Assembly: GCA_022572805.1 (NCBI GenBank)
Contig: JACZVF010000005.1
Location: 1 to 32,067 of the forward strand
DNA: 32,067 bases
Direction of reading: 5' to 3'
DNA from: Chloroflexota bacterium
Lineage (GTDB): Bacteria; Chloroflexota; Dehalococcoidia; Lucifugimonadales; JADFKI01
A program made the translations under genes and the position numbers. Below are positions 17,851-25,860 of the stretch, piece by piece. The notes beneath the pieces are model-generated. The model saw only the letters and a program-made list of their open reading frames with translations, was not told the origin of the DNA and made no database searches. Position 1 is the first letter of the stretch, and each line of letters starts with the position of its first letter.

Positions 17851-18834
17851 ATAGCCGTTAAGAATGTTCTTGAGGCCGTGCACGACGCCATGCAGGAGGA
17901 GATGCGCCGCGACGAGCGAGTCTTCGTCATGGGCGAGGATGTGGGGCGCCGCGGAGGTGTCTTCCTGGCAACCAACGGCTTCCTCGACGAGTTTGGCGAG
18001 GACAGGGTGATGGACACGCCATTGGCGGAATCGTCTATCGCCGGCGTGGCGCTGGGCGCGGCCATGCACGGCATGCGGCCCATAGCCGAGATACAGTTCG
18101 GCGATTTTGTCTGGCCGGTCTTCAACCAGATCGTCGGCGAGGCTGCTCGCGTCCGGTACGGGACAAAGGGCAAACTCAGCGTGCCACTGGTGCTGCGCAC
18201 GCCTCATGGCGGCGGCGTTCGTGGGGCGCTGTACCACTCGCAGAGCATCGAGGCCTACTTTTACCACACCCCTGGGCTGAAGGTGATTGCCCCGGCGACG
18301 CCTTTCGATGCAAAGGGCCTGCTGAAAAGCGCCATCAGGGACGACGACCCCGTGATATTCCTGGAGCACAAGCGGACCTATCGCCTGGTGCAGGGCGAGG
18401 TGCCGGATGAGGAGTATACTCTTCCTATAGGCAAGGCCGACGTGAAGCGGCAGGGCTCAGACCTTACGGTAGTCACCTACGGACTGATGGTCCACCACTG
18501 CCTGGAAGCGGCTCAGGAGCTTGAGGAAGAGGGAATTAGTTGCGAGGTAGTGGATATCCGAACGCTGCGCCCTCTGGACAAGGACACGATTCTGGAGTCC
18601 GTAGCCAAGACGGGCAAGGCCCTGGTAGTCCATGAGGACAACAAGTTCGGAGGCGTGGGCGGTGAGATTGCCGCCACCATATCCGAGGAGGGCTTCGAGT
18701 TGCTGGACGGGCCGGTGACGCGATTGGCCGGACCTGAAGTCCCGGCCATGCCCTACAGCCCGCCGCTGGAGGACATGTACATGCTTAGCTCAGCAAAGAT
18801 TGCCGAGGCGATTCGTAAGTTGGCGGCATATTAG
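17851..18834 (+). CDS. bkdB: 2-oxoacid dehydrogenase E1 component beta subunit, apparent AUA start
   Basis: This is the beta subunit of the E1 decarboxylase, forming an alpha2beta2 tetramer with the gene before it. The core FVMGEDVGRRGGVF, then AESSIAGVALGAAMHGMRPI, EIQFGDFVWPVFNQI and the C-terminal VDIRTLRPLDKDTI are typical. The family normally starts about nine residues before the first standard start codon here (GTG at 17878). In frame upstream, 17851-17877 reads (I)AVKNVLEA, which fits the family's N-terminal helix, and a GGAGGG Shine-Dalgarno sequence (17840-17845) lies 5-6 nt before an ATA codon at 17851. No ATG, GTG or TTG exists in frame between the stop at 17785 and 17878. The ATA start gives 327 residues, the usual length. 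If it is wrong, the GTG at 17878 gives 318. Confidence 0.85.
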   Translation: MAVKNVLEAVHDAMQEEMRRDERVFVMGEDVGRRGGVFLATNGFLDEFGEDRVMDTPLAESSIAGVALGAAMHGMRPIAEIQFGDFVWPVFNQIVGEAARVRYGTKGKLSVPLVLRTPHGGGVRGALYHSQSIEAYFYHTPGLKVIAPATPFDAKGLLKSAIRDDDPVIFLEHKRTYRLVQGEVPDEEYTLPIGKADVKRQGSDLTVVTYGLMVHHCLEAAQELEEEGISCEVVDIRTLRPLDKDTILESVAKTGKALVVHEDNKFGGVGGEIAATISEEGFELLDGPVTRLAGPEVPAMPYSPPLEDMYMLSSAKIAEAIRKLAAY

Positions 18835-18860
18835 ACCGCTGACAGGGATTTGCTACCTGC

Positions 18861-19003
18861 CTAGTCACTATCTAAAAATCGTCATGGGGCAGTCCAGAGG
18901 GGCTTTCGCCCTCTACCAGAGGACCGGGGGGATGTGCGCCCAAGAACAAGAGCCCCCAGGGTGGGTGGCAACAAGGCATCCGACTTTTTGAGATAGTTAC
19001 TTG
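18861..19003 (-). mobile_element. MITE-like element, copy 2 (inverted relative to copy 1)
   Basis: About 143 bp lie between the E1 beta stop and the E2 start, ending in CTAGTCACTATCTAAAAATC on the left and CTTTTTGAGATAGTTAC on the right. The reverse complement aligns with 11737-11880 over its full length, including the shared CTTGTT, CACATCCCCC and GACGATTTT blocks. No coding capacity is seen. It separates E2 from the E1 genes of the same pathway, so any cotranscript carries this folded element. Confidence 0.7.
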
Positions 19004-19069
19004 GAGCGCCGCCAGCAGGGCAGAGAGGACAAGGCCATTTACTCCGGTAGGGTTTCCAGGGTTCACAAC

Positions 19070-20374
19070 GTGATCACGGTGGAGCTGCCCCACGTGGGTG
19101 AGTCCGTCACCGAAGGCACCATCGAAAAATGGCTAAAGGCCGTCGGCGATACCGTGGAGAAGTACGACCCGCTGGTGGAGGTCGTCACCGACAAGGTCAG
19201 CATGGAGGTGCCTTCCCCGGTGGACGGCACCATAACAAAAATCCTGGTCGAAGAGGGCGAGACTGTCCCCATGGGCGCCGCAATCGCGGAGATGCAGGTG
19301 GATGGCGATATGCCCGGGCCACAGCCTCCTGACCATCCGGAACCGTCCGAGCCAACCAAGACCATTGACACCACAGGCGTGCTTCTCAAGGGCGTGGCTC
19401 CCGTGGGGCCAACAGGCTCCGCCGGTCCCGTCACGCAGGGCATCGCGCCATCCGACGAGGCCCCGCAGGCCAGGCGGCGTTACTCGCCAGCGGTCATGCG
19501 GCTGGCTGAAGAGCACAACGTAGACCTAAACTTAATGGCGGGCACGGGCATGAGCGGGCGCATCACGCGCAAAGATGTGCAGGCCTTCATAGACTCGCCT
19601 ACAGTGTCGCCGGACACTCCTGTCGAGGCGCCGGCCTCCGCGCCAGACCCATCCCGTCAGGCTGAGGTTGGAACAGACGAGGAGCGAGTGCCCCTTTCGG
19701 CGGTGCGCCGCATGATCGCCGCCCGCATGGCCGAAAGCGTCTCTCAGATTCCCTCTGCATGGAGCATCACGGAGGTAGACGTCACCGGCCTGGTCAGGCT
19801 TCGAGAGTCCATCAAGGAGAGCTTTCAGCAGCGGGAAGGCGTGCCTATTACGTATCTGCCCTTCATTGTGAAGGCGGTGGCGGAGGCCCTCAAGGAAAAT
19901 CCTCTGCTAAACTCATCGTGGGACGGCGACGCCATTCTGATCAAGAAACGTATCAACATCGGGATAGCCGTGGCAGCGCGCGATGGCCTGGTAGTCCCCG
20001 TGATACACGACGCGGATACCCTCAGCATCTCCGGTCTCGCCGCGCGCATGGATGATCTTGCCGGCCGCGCGCGACAGGGCAAGCTGACCCTGCAGGAGGT
20101 CCAGGGCGGCACGTTCACGGTCAACAACACCGGCGCGTTAGGGACAACGTCGTCCCAACCCATCATTAATTTTCCTCAGGCTGCCATCATGACCACCGAG
20201 GCCATCACTAAGCGGCCCGTGGTTGTCGCGGAGGACGCCATCGCCGTTCGCTCCATGATGAACATCTGCCTGACCTTCGACCACCGCATCATGGACGGCG
20301 CCGAGTCTTCGGCATTCGTGTTGGGCGTTAAGCGCCGCCTGGAAGCCGTGGGGCCGGACACCGGCGTCTATTAG
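19070..20374 (+). CDS. bkdC: 2-oxoacid dehydrogenase E2, lipoamide acyltransferase
   Basis: This is the dihydrolipoamide acyltransferase core of the complex, taking the acyl group from E1 and transferring it to CoA. From the GTG at 19070 it has 434 residues and begins VITVELPHVGES, the standard lipoyl-domain opening. The lipoylated Lys is in VTDKVSMEVPS (Lys42). A Pro/Thr-rich linker leads to the peripheral subunit-binding domain (about 136-175, RRYSPAVMRLAEEHNVDLN to RKDVQAFI). The acyltransferase domain ends with TFDHRIMDGAE carrying the catalytic His and Asp. One lipoyl domain is present. The frame is open back to a TTG at 19001 at the edge of the MITE-like element, but those 23 codons precede the conserved start. 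No E3 gene follows; E3 must be encoded elsewhere. Confidence 0.9.
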   Translation: MITVELPHVGESVTEGTIEKWLKAVGDTVEKYDPLVEVVTDKVSMEVPSPVDGTITKILVEEGETVPMGAAIAEMQVDGDMPGPQPPDHPEPSEPTKTIDTTGVLLKGVAPVGPTGSAGPVTQGIAPSDEAPQARRRYSPAVMRLAEEHNVDLNLMAGTGMSGRITRKDVQAFIDSPTVSPDTPVEAPASAPDPSRQAEVGTDEERVPLSAVRRMIAARMAESVSQIPSAWSITEVDVTGLVRLRESIKESFQQREGVPITYLPFIVKAVAEALKENPLLNSSWDGDAILIKKRINIGIAVAARDGLVVPVIHDADTLSISGLAARMDDLAGRARQGKLTLQEVQGGTFTVNNTGALGTTSSQPIINFPQAAIMTTEAITKRPVVVAEDAIAVRSMMNICLTFDHRIMDGAESSAFVLGVKRRLEAVGPDTGVY

Positions 20375-20383
20375 GACCGGTCG

Positions 20384-21040
20384 TTGCAAGACCTGTGCCT
20401 GGTGCAGTCTCTTGGCCTGATGCCTTACCGAAAGGCCTGGGACCTGCAACGCCGTATCCACTCCCAGGTCGTCGAAGGCCGGTCTCCAAACGTGCTGATG
20501 CTGCTGGAGCACCCCCACGTCTACACCCTGGGCCGCCGTGGCAAGCCCTCGGACGTTTTGGCCGACGCTGCTCTTCTGAAAAAAATCGGGGCAGAGGTGC
20601 ATCACGTCGACAGAGGCGGGGAGGTCACCTATCACGGTCCAGGGCAGCTCGTGGGCTACGCTATCATCAATCTTCGGCGGTGGAGAGGCGGCCCTCTGAA
20701 ATTCGTGCAATCCCTGGAGCGTGCATTGATCTGCACGTTGGCAGAGTTCGGGATTCAGGCTGAGTCTGAGGACAGGCCCACAGGCGTCTGGGTGGGCAGA
20801 GCCAAGATAGCCGCCATCGGGGTCAGAGTGAGCCGAGGCGCTACCATGCATGGCTTCGCCCTCAACGTAAGCCCGGACCTGTTGTACTTTGAACACATCG
20901 TAGCGTGTGGCCTGCCCGAGGCTGCCGTGACCTCCATGTCGCAAGAGCTGGAACGCCCCCCCGAGGCTGTAGAGGTGGTAGAGGCGATGACGCGCTGCTT
21001 CGGTGAAGCGTTCGGTATGAGGATGGAAGCTCGCAGTTAG
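20384..21040 (+). CDS. lipB: Octanoyl-[acyl carrier protein]:protein N-octanoyltransferase LipB
   Basis: LipB moves octanoate from acyl carrier protein to the lipoyl-domain lysine of E2 proteins, the first step of lipoate attachment; LipA then inserts sulfur. The protein has 218 residues. Family motifs are LLEHPHVYTLGRRG, the signature RGGEVTYHGPGQLVGY, the catalytic Lys141 in GRAKIAAIGVRVSRG and Cys175 in IVACGLPEAAVTSM. The start is a TTG with AGGA about 7 nt upstream, only 9 nt after the E2 stop, so the two genes are very likely cotranscribed and the substrate of LipB is made next door. Its 3' end overlaps the convergent hydrolase gene by 4 nt. No lipA is present in the window. Confidence 0.95.
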   Translation: MQDLCLVQSLGLMPYRKAWDLQRRIHSQVVEGRSPNVLMLLEHPHVYTLGRRGKPSDVLADAALLKKIGAEVHHVDRGGEVTYHGPGQLVGYAIINLRRWRGGPLKFVQSLERALICTLAEFGIQAESEDRPTGVWVGRAKIAAIGVRVSRGATMHGFALNVSPDLLYFEHIVACGLPEAAVTSMSQELERPPEAVEVVEAMTRCFGEAFGMRMEARS

Positions 21041-21888
21041 AGACCTCCCAGAAAAGCGCTGGTCTCTTTTATGAACGCGGTCTGATTGTCCACCATTACG
21101 GCGTGTCCGGCGTTCGGAATCGTCCGGAGTGTCGCCGTTGGGCACGCCGCAAGCATCTTGTCGACCGAATCCTCCGTCAGCAGCCTGGAGTGTTTTCCCC
21201 TTAGCACCAGCGTCGGGCATTTCAAAGCAGACCAGAGCCGCCACATAAGCGCATCGCTCCCAGGGCCGCCGGACGAAGCTATTGTGTCCACTTGGGGGTC
21301 AAACTTCCAGGTTAGCCGTCCGTCGGAAGTCTCGTTGAGGTTGTGGCGCAGCCTGTGCGCGATTGCCTCGTCGCCTGGTACTGGCTGGTCGCCGCGAGAC
21401 CAGCGCAGCGCCTGTTCGAAATCGGCGAAGTCCGTTGGCCTGTCTTCCCCCGATTGCCGGATGTCCTGCAACCCTTCAGGATTTACCTCGGGGCCGATAT
21501 CCACAACGGCTAATCCCCTGACGAGAGCTGGGTTCATGGCGGCGTAGGCAAAGGCCACGATACCGCCCAGGGACTCCCCGACAATAGTCACGCGGTCCAG
21601 TTGCAGCTGCGCAATGTATGCGGCAAGGTCCGACAGCAGCGCCTGGCCCTCGTAAATGCCGTCGGCGGCCCATTCGCTGTCGCCGTGACCACGCATGTCC
21701 AGTGCCAGCACGTGGAATTGGCTTCGCACAGCCTCGGCCAGGGCGTCCCACACATGGGCGTGTCCGTGGATTCCGTGCAAGAGTACAAGATGCGGGGCGC
21801 TGCGGTTCATCCAGTCCAGGTAGTGCAGGCGCAGGCCGTTGCAGACAGCCTGGTTATCTCGGAATTCTGGAGACGGGGAGATGAGTAT
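21037..21888 (-). CDS. Alpha/beta hydrolase fold protein, apparent AUA start (paralogue of 2797-3672)
   Basis: This is a probable serine hydrolase of unknown substrate. Motifs are VLLHGIHGHAHVW (oxyanion region), LALDMRGHGDSEW, the nucleophile elbow VGESLGG (Ser106 when counted from 21888) and PNAGHAVMVDN (His262). The first ATG (21810) would remove the opening beta strand. In frame upstream lies NGLRLHYLDW, matching NDLNVHYLDW in the paralogue. The frame runs back to the stop codon of the permease gene at 21892-21894 without any ATG, GTG or TTG. An ATA at 21886-21888 gives ISPSPE close to the N terminus, aligning with SSPYPE of the paralogue. It begins 3 nt after the permease stop, so translational coupling is plausible. 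The predicted length is 283 residues. Confidence 0.78.
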   Translation of the reverse strand: MLISPSPEFRDNQAVCNGLRLHYLDWMNRSAPHLVLLHGIHGHAHVWDALAEAVRSQFHVLALDMRGHGDSEWAADGIYEGQALLSDLAAYIAQLQLDRVTIVGESLGGIVAFAYAAMNPALVRGLAVVDIGPEVNPEGLQDIRQSGEDRPTDFADFEQALRWSRGDQPVPGDEAIAHRLRHNLNETSDGRLTWKFDPQVDTIASSGGPGSDALMWRLWSALKCPTLVLRGKHSRLLTEDSVDKMLAACPTATLRTIPNAGHAVMVDNQTAFIKETSAFLGGL

Positions 21889-21891
21889 ATC

Positions 21892-22848
21892 TCAGGAGAT
21901 CTGGCGCAGCTTGGGGTCCCAGCGGTCGCGGAGCCAGTCGCCAATAAAATTGAACGCCAGCACAGTCAGGACGATCGCGATGCCGGGGAAGAAGGCCACC
22001 CACCAGGCGGAGCCAAGGTAATCACGGCCATCGGAGATCATAGAACCCCAAGACGGCGTTGGCGGCGGCACGCCGGCCCCCAGGAAGCTTAGAATGGCCT
22101 CTGCAAGGATTATGGATCCCACTTGCAGGGTGGTGGCGACGACTAACGTGTTGGTGACGCCGGGCAGGATGTGTTTTATCATTATTCGCGGCGTGGAGGC
22201 TCCGGCAACTTTGGCCAGCGCGACGTAATCCAGAGTCTTGATCTGTAGCGTCTGCCCTCGAACCAGGCGCACGATGCCCGGCCAGCTAGCTAGCGCCAGC
22301 ACGCCAACAATCACGTAAAACTTTTGACCAAACACGACGACGATAATCAGCGCCAGCAAGAGGTACGGTATGGCCGTCGCTATGTCGGTTATGCGCATAA
22401 TCAACTCGTCGACGATGCCGCCAAAGTAGCCTGCCGTCAGGCCAAGTGCGGTGCCCACGACCGTTCCGATGACGATGGCTACGGCCGCCAGGGTCAGAGA
22501 CACCCGAGCGCCGAATATGATCCTGGAAAGGAGCCCGCGACCCAGTGCGTCAGCGCCCAGAATGTAGGTGTTTTTCGACTTCGCTGCGACGCAAGAGGTC
22601 CGGTAGGGAGTTTCGCCCTCCTGGCAGTCCGGATACCAGATTGGCGCGCTGGTCCGGGCACGCAAGTCCTGCCTTACAGGACTGTTGGGTGCCACAAATG
22701 GAGCAAACACTGCGCCGGCAATTAGCGTGGTAATGATAAATATGGGCAGCACAGGCCAGCGCCGGAGGACGTATACCGCCTTCGAGAACTGGCTTCGAGA
22801 GCCTAACTTTTTGATATCCGCCAGAGAGACGGCGCCTGATCTTGCCAT
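21892..22848 (-). CDS. Oligopeptide-type ABC transporter permease, DppC family (cassette 1)
   Basis: This is an inner-membrane subunit of a peptide/nickel/oligosaccharide-type ABC importer. It has 318 residues, with an N-terminal membrane helix (about 32-54) followed by an extracytoplasmic loop and five more helices. The loop carries two Cys residues (in PDCQEGE and TSCVAAK). GADALGRGLLSRIIFGARVS is the typical DppC entry into the core. The EAA loop, which contacts the ATPase, reads ALAKVAGASTPRIMIKHILP. FNFIGDWLRDRWDPKLRQ is the usual C terminus. It starts 18 nt after the DppB-type stop. No ATPase gene follows; the next gene is the hydrolase. It is paralogous to the permease at 29236-30135. 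Confidence 0.93.
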   Translation of the reverse strand: MARSGAVSLADIKKLGSRSQFSKAVYVLRRWPVLPIFIITTLIAGAVFAPFVAPNSPVRQDLRARTSAPIWYPDCQEGETPYRTSCVAAKSKNTYILGADALGRGLLSRIIFGARVSLTLAAVAIVIGTVVGTALGLTAGYFGGIVDELIMRITDIATAIPYLLLALIIVVVFGQKFYVIVGVLALASWPGIVRLVRGQTLQIKTLDYVALAKVAGASTPRIMIKHILPGVTNTLVVATTLQVGSIILAEAILSFLGAGVPPPTPSWGSMISDGRDYLGSAWWVAFFPGIAIVLTVLAFNFIGDWLRDRWDPKLRQIS

Positions 22849-22866
22849 GTCTTAATACGGTGCCCT

Positions 22867-23787
22867 TTAACCCAGCCTGATGCGGGGGTCGATGTAAGCG
22901 TACAAGACGTCCACTATGAATACCACGAACAGGTAGAGGATAGTGAACACCATGACCGCCGTAGTCATGACAGGGAAGTCGTTGTTGATAATAGCCTGAA
23001 CCGTCATGAATCCCAGGCCCGGCCATGCAAACACGGTCTCCGTTACTACTGTTCCCGCGATGAACGCGGCCATAATCAATGCGCCGAAGGTTAGCGGAGG
23101 GATAAGAGCATTGCGGAAGGCGTGTTTCCAGATGACGACCGTCGAGCTCACGCCCTTGGCGCGAGCCAGCTTGACGTATTCCGAATCCAGAACCTCCAGC
23201 ATGGCCGACCGCACCAGCCTCATCATGCCTGCTGAGGCCAGCCAGCCCAGCGTCACGGCGGGAAGGATGTAATGGCTGGGGCCGCCCCGCTGACCTGGCG
23301 GCAACCAGTCCAGCTTCACCGCGAAGATAAGGATCAGCATTATGCCCAGCCAGAATGGAGGAAGCGCCTGCCCGAAGACGGCGAATGACCTGCCAATTAA
23401 GTCCCAGATGGTTCCGCGCTTGACTGCCGAAAGGACGCCTAACGGCACGCCGGTTATAAGCACGAAAAACCAGGCGGCGAGACCCAATTGCAGGCTGGCT
23501 GGCGCAAATATCTTGATCATCTCAACAGAGGAATAACCCGACTTTAGCGACTTGCCGAAATCGCCCTTCATGGCCTTACCAAGCCATATGAAATACTGTA
23601 TCGGTACAGGCTTGTCCAGGCCGAACTCCTCGCCCCAGGCGTCCCACGTCTCCTGCGACGCGTATCCTGACGCCAGAAACAGGTACCTGGGGTCGCCCTG
23701 TAGACGGGACATGCTAAAAACAATAAGCGTAGCGGCGATCACAGATAGCACCATGAAAATGGCTCTGCGAATCACGAAGATCCTCAA
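22867..23787 (-). CDS. Oligopeptide-type ABC transporter permease, DppB family (cassette 1)
   Basis: This is the second membrane subunit of the importer, 306 residues. The N-terminal helix is followed by SRLQGDPRYLF, equivalent to the family's R-L-x-P-G-D-P. About six membrane segments are visible. The EAA loop reads LARAKGVSSTVVIWKHAFRN, followed by ALIPP. The C terminus VDVLYAYIDPRIRLG is typical. The start is a TTG at 23787 with AGGA about 9 nt upstream; a GTG four codons later is an alternative. It lies 138 nt downstream of the binding-protein gene, beyond a strong hairpin, and 18 nt upstream of the DppC-type gene. Confidence 0.92.
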   Translation of the reverse strand: MRIFVIRRAIFMVLSVIAATLIVFSMSRLQGDPRYLFLASGYASQETWDAWGEEFGLDKPVPIQYFIWLGKAMKGDFGKSLKSGYSSVEMIKIFAPASLQLGLAAWFFVLITGVPLGVLSAVKRGTIWDLIGRSFAVFGQALPPFWLGIMLILIFAVKLDWLPPGQRGGPSHYILPAVTLGWLASAGMMRLVRSAMLEVLDSEYVKLARAKGVSSTVVIWKHAFRNALIPPLTFGALIMAAFIAGTVVTETVFAWPGLGFMTVQAIINNDFPVMTTAVMVFTILYLFVVFIVDVLYAYIDPRIRLG

Positions 23788-23872
23788 GGTGTCAGTCCTT
23801 TGTCGCCAAGCGTTTCAAGAGAGTAAATGGGGTGGAAACGGCATGACTTGGGCCAATAATGCATTCGGATAA

Positions 23873-23910
23873 ACCAGCGCCCGAGGCGTATTAACGCCTC
23901 GGGCGCTGGT
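23873..23910 (-). terminator. Intercistronic hairpin between binding protein and permease, cassette 1
   Basis: A perfect 16-bp inverted repeat (23873-23888 and 23895-23910, arms starting ACCAGCGCCCG) closes a 6-nt loop. On the minus strand it is followed by TTTATCC, so it may act as a partial terminator or an mRNA 3'-end stabiliser that lowers permease expression relative to the binding protein. Confidence 0.7.
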
Positions 23911-23925
23911 CGGTGCGTTTATTTA

Positions 23926-25860
23926 TTACTTCAGAACAACGGTGTCGAAGCTGTTGACTGCCCTCCAGGGCTTGAGCTCCCAGCTCACTACCGTGTCGGG
24001 ATTCATGCCTATCAAGGTAGGCACCTCGACAACTCCGCCGCCCAACCGGAGCCTGCTCCAGCGGTCCATCATTGCTTCACGGGTTGCCAGGTTCTCGGGG
24101 GAACCCTTCTCCTGGATACGGGTAGTGTTGAAGTCATCGAAGAAACGGTTGTCTTCGATGCCCGCGTTGTAGCCACCGGCGCCGATGGGCCACAGGCAGC
24201 AGACGGGAATGGTGCCGCCGATCTCAAACTGGGCCTCGTTGCGGTTCGGTCCCCAGTTGGTCAGCCACGGCACGTTAATCTGTCTGCCAACCATGGTGGG
24301 CCGACGGGACGAATACGAGGTGTTGTCGATCCTAGGCTTCAGGCCAAGCTCGACCTCCCACATGCCTGCGATAGCCTGGCAGACCTCGGGAGAGGTGCCG
24401 CTGCCGGACGGGCAATAGAACTCAAACTCGAACCCCTCGTCTACACCGGCATCAGCCATTCGTGACCTGGCGAAGTCTGGGTCGTATCCTAGTGCCCACT
24501 TGTCCTTCCACTCGGGGTCGGTCTGGTGGAAGGCCACTCCCGCGCCGTGCCCGCCGCCGTAGATGATGCCGCCGAAGCCGGATATGATGGTCTCCGCAAT
24601 CAGCTCCCGGTCTATCGACCACAGCAGAGCCTCGCGGAAGGCGATTCCCTTCAGCATGCTTTCGGTCTCGTCGCTCAGATTTGTGGGGTCTCCATCCACC
24701 CGCGGGTCGCCAATCCAGGGATGGTCGGCGTCCGGCGTGAAGCCCTCGCGCAAGATGGGCGTGCCATCTACGGGATGCTCGAAGGACCAGTAGTTGCCCG
24801 CCATGTAAAGGAAGTGTCCTGAGACCTGGTTAAGTCCTTCGTGAAACTTGAAGCCTGCGTTCGTCAACGGGGTTACGTCTTGAATCGACGTCAGCGCAAT
24901 GTCGGCTGCGCCTGTCTGCAGCATGGCTGACCGAGTAGAGGCCTCACCGGCCTGAATAAGGGTCAGGTGTCCGAAAGCAGGGCTGTTGAACCAGTGGTCA
25001 ACCCGGGACTCGGCTTCAATGCGCTCGTTGGGGCGCCACTCCTGAACGAAGAACGGACCCGTGCCGTGGGCGGTCGTCAGAATTTCGTCGCCGATCTCAT
25101 CGTAAAGCTGCTTGGAGACGATACCGATAGTGTCGCCGCACATGCTGCTAATTCCAGCGCCGCTGCCGTTGATCCAGTCTGCCTGGTAGCTTCTGAAAGG
25201 CGCCACTATTTTGTATCTGTCCACGGCCTCCCAGCGCTTGAACCAGTCAAATGCCTCACCCGTGTTAGAGTGAGTGGACGCGGGGTTGTCTGCGCCTGCA
25301 TCGTTGATGGACCACGCTACGTCTTCCGCCGTCAACTCCGAATGCCTGCCATCGGCGGTATAGACATCCACGCCCTCGCGTATATTTATGGTGACTACGC
25401 CCTGATTGTCCGGGTCATCGAAGTTAGGGGGCAGATCGTAAGACCAACTGGTCATCAGCATGGGCGTTTCGCATGTGGAGTCCGAAACGTCATTGGCGCT
25501 GTTGGTCGCCCAGGTGGCCAGCGCCTCCTGGAAGCCGAAGTAGTAGTTGAACATGTTGTCCGGGAAGGTCGCCTTGGCATTTAGGAACAGGGGCGAACCC
25601 ACGTTGTCCAACACCACGGTGAGTGTCTTCCCGGCTCCGGACGGAGCTGCCGGGGCGGGCGCTGCCGGAACCGGTGCTGCCGGGGCGGGCGCTGCCGGAG
25701 CAGGCGCTGCTGGAGCAGGCGCTGCCGGGGCGGGCGCTGCCGGAGCGGGAGCCGCCGGCACCGGCGCGTCAGCGGGCGCGCTGCTACAAGCCGCTACAGC
25801 CAGCGCGGCTACCGCGAATAGCGGTAAAAGCCAAAGCGGTTTTCTAAATTTTCCTTTCAT
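23926..25860 (-). CDS. Extracellular solute-binding protein, family 5, lipoprotein (cassette 1)
   Basis: This is a lipid-anchored binding protein that delivers peptides or similar solutes to the DppB/DppC-type permeases. From the ATG at 25860 it has 644 residues; AGGGAGGA lies about 9 nt upstream. The signal KPLWLLPLFAVAALAVAAC ends at lipid-modified Cys25. A flexible Pro-Ala linker (about 30-78) follows, built from five-residue PAPAA-type repeats. The SBP_bac_5 domain then begins, with INIREGVDVYTADGRHSELTAEDV in the typical first lobe and VAFHQTDPEWKDKWALGYDP later. A frame extension to 26118 lacks a signal peptide and overlaps the promoter, so it was rejected. The ligand cannot be told from the sequence. 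Confidence 0.92.
   Translation of the reverse strand: MKGKFRKPLWLLPLFAVAALAVAACSSAPADAPVPAAPAPAAPAPAAPAPAAPAPAAPAPAAPVPAAPAPAAPSGAGKTLTVVLDNVGSPLFLNAKATFPDNMFNYYFGFQEALATWATNSANDVSDSTCETPMLMTSWSYDLPPNFDDPDNQGVVTINIREGVDVYTADGRHSELTAEDVAWSINDAGADNPASTHSNTGEAFDWFKRWEAVDRYKIVAPFRSYQADWINGSGAGISSMCGDTIGIVSKQLYDEIGDEILTTAHGTGPFFVQEWRPNERIEAESRVDHWFNSPAFGHLTLIQAGEASTRSAMLQTGAADIALTSIQDVTPLTNAGFKFHEGLNQVSGHFLYMAGNYWSFEHPVDGTPILREGFTPDADHPWIGDPRVDGDPTNLSDETESMLKGIAFREALLWSIDRELIAETIISGFGGIIYGGGHGAGVAFHQTDPEWKDKWALGYDPDFARSRMADAGVDEGFEFEFYCPSGSGTSPEVCQAIAGMWEVELGLKPRIDNTSYSSRRPTMVGRQINVPWLTNWGPNRNEAQFEIGGTIPVCCLWPIGAGGYNAGIEDNRFFDDFNTTRIQEKGSPENLATREAMMDRWSRLRLGGGVVEVPTLIGMNPDTVVSWELKPWRAVNSFDTVVLK
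25652..25756. repeat. 15-bp tandem repeat in the binding-protein linker
   Basis: Seven consecutive 15-bp units of the type GGNGCNGGNGCTGCC, with a partial eighth after 25756, encode the Pro-Ala linker on the minus strand. Units at 25652, 25682 and 25727 are identical, so copy number may change by slippage without breaking the frame. Confidence 0.8.
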
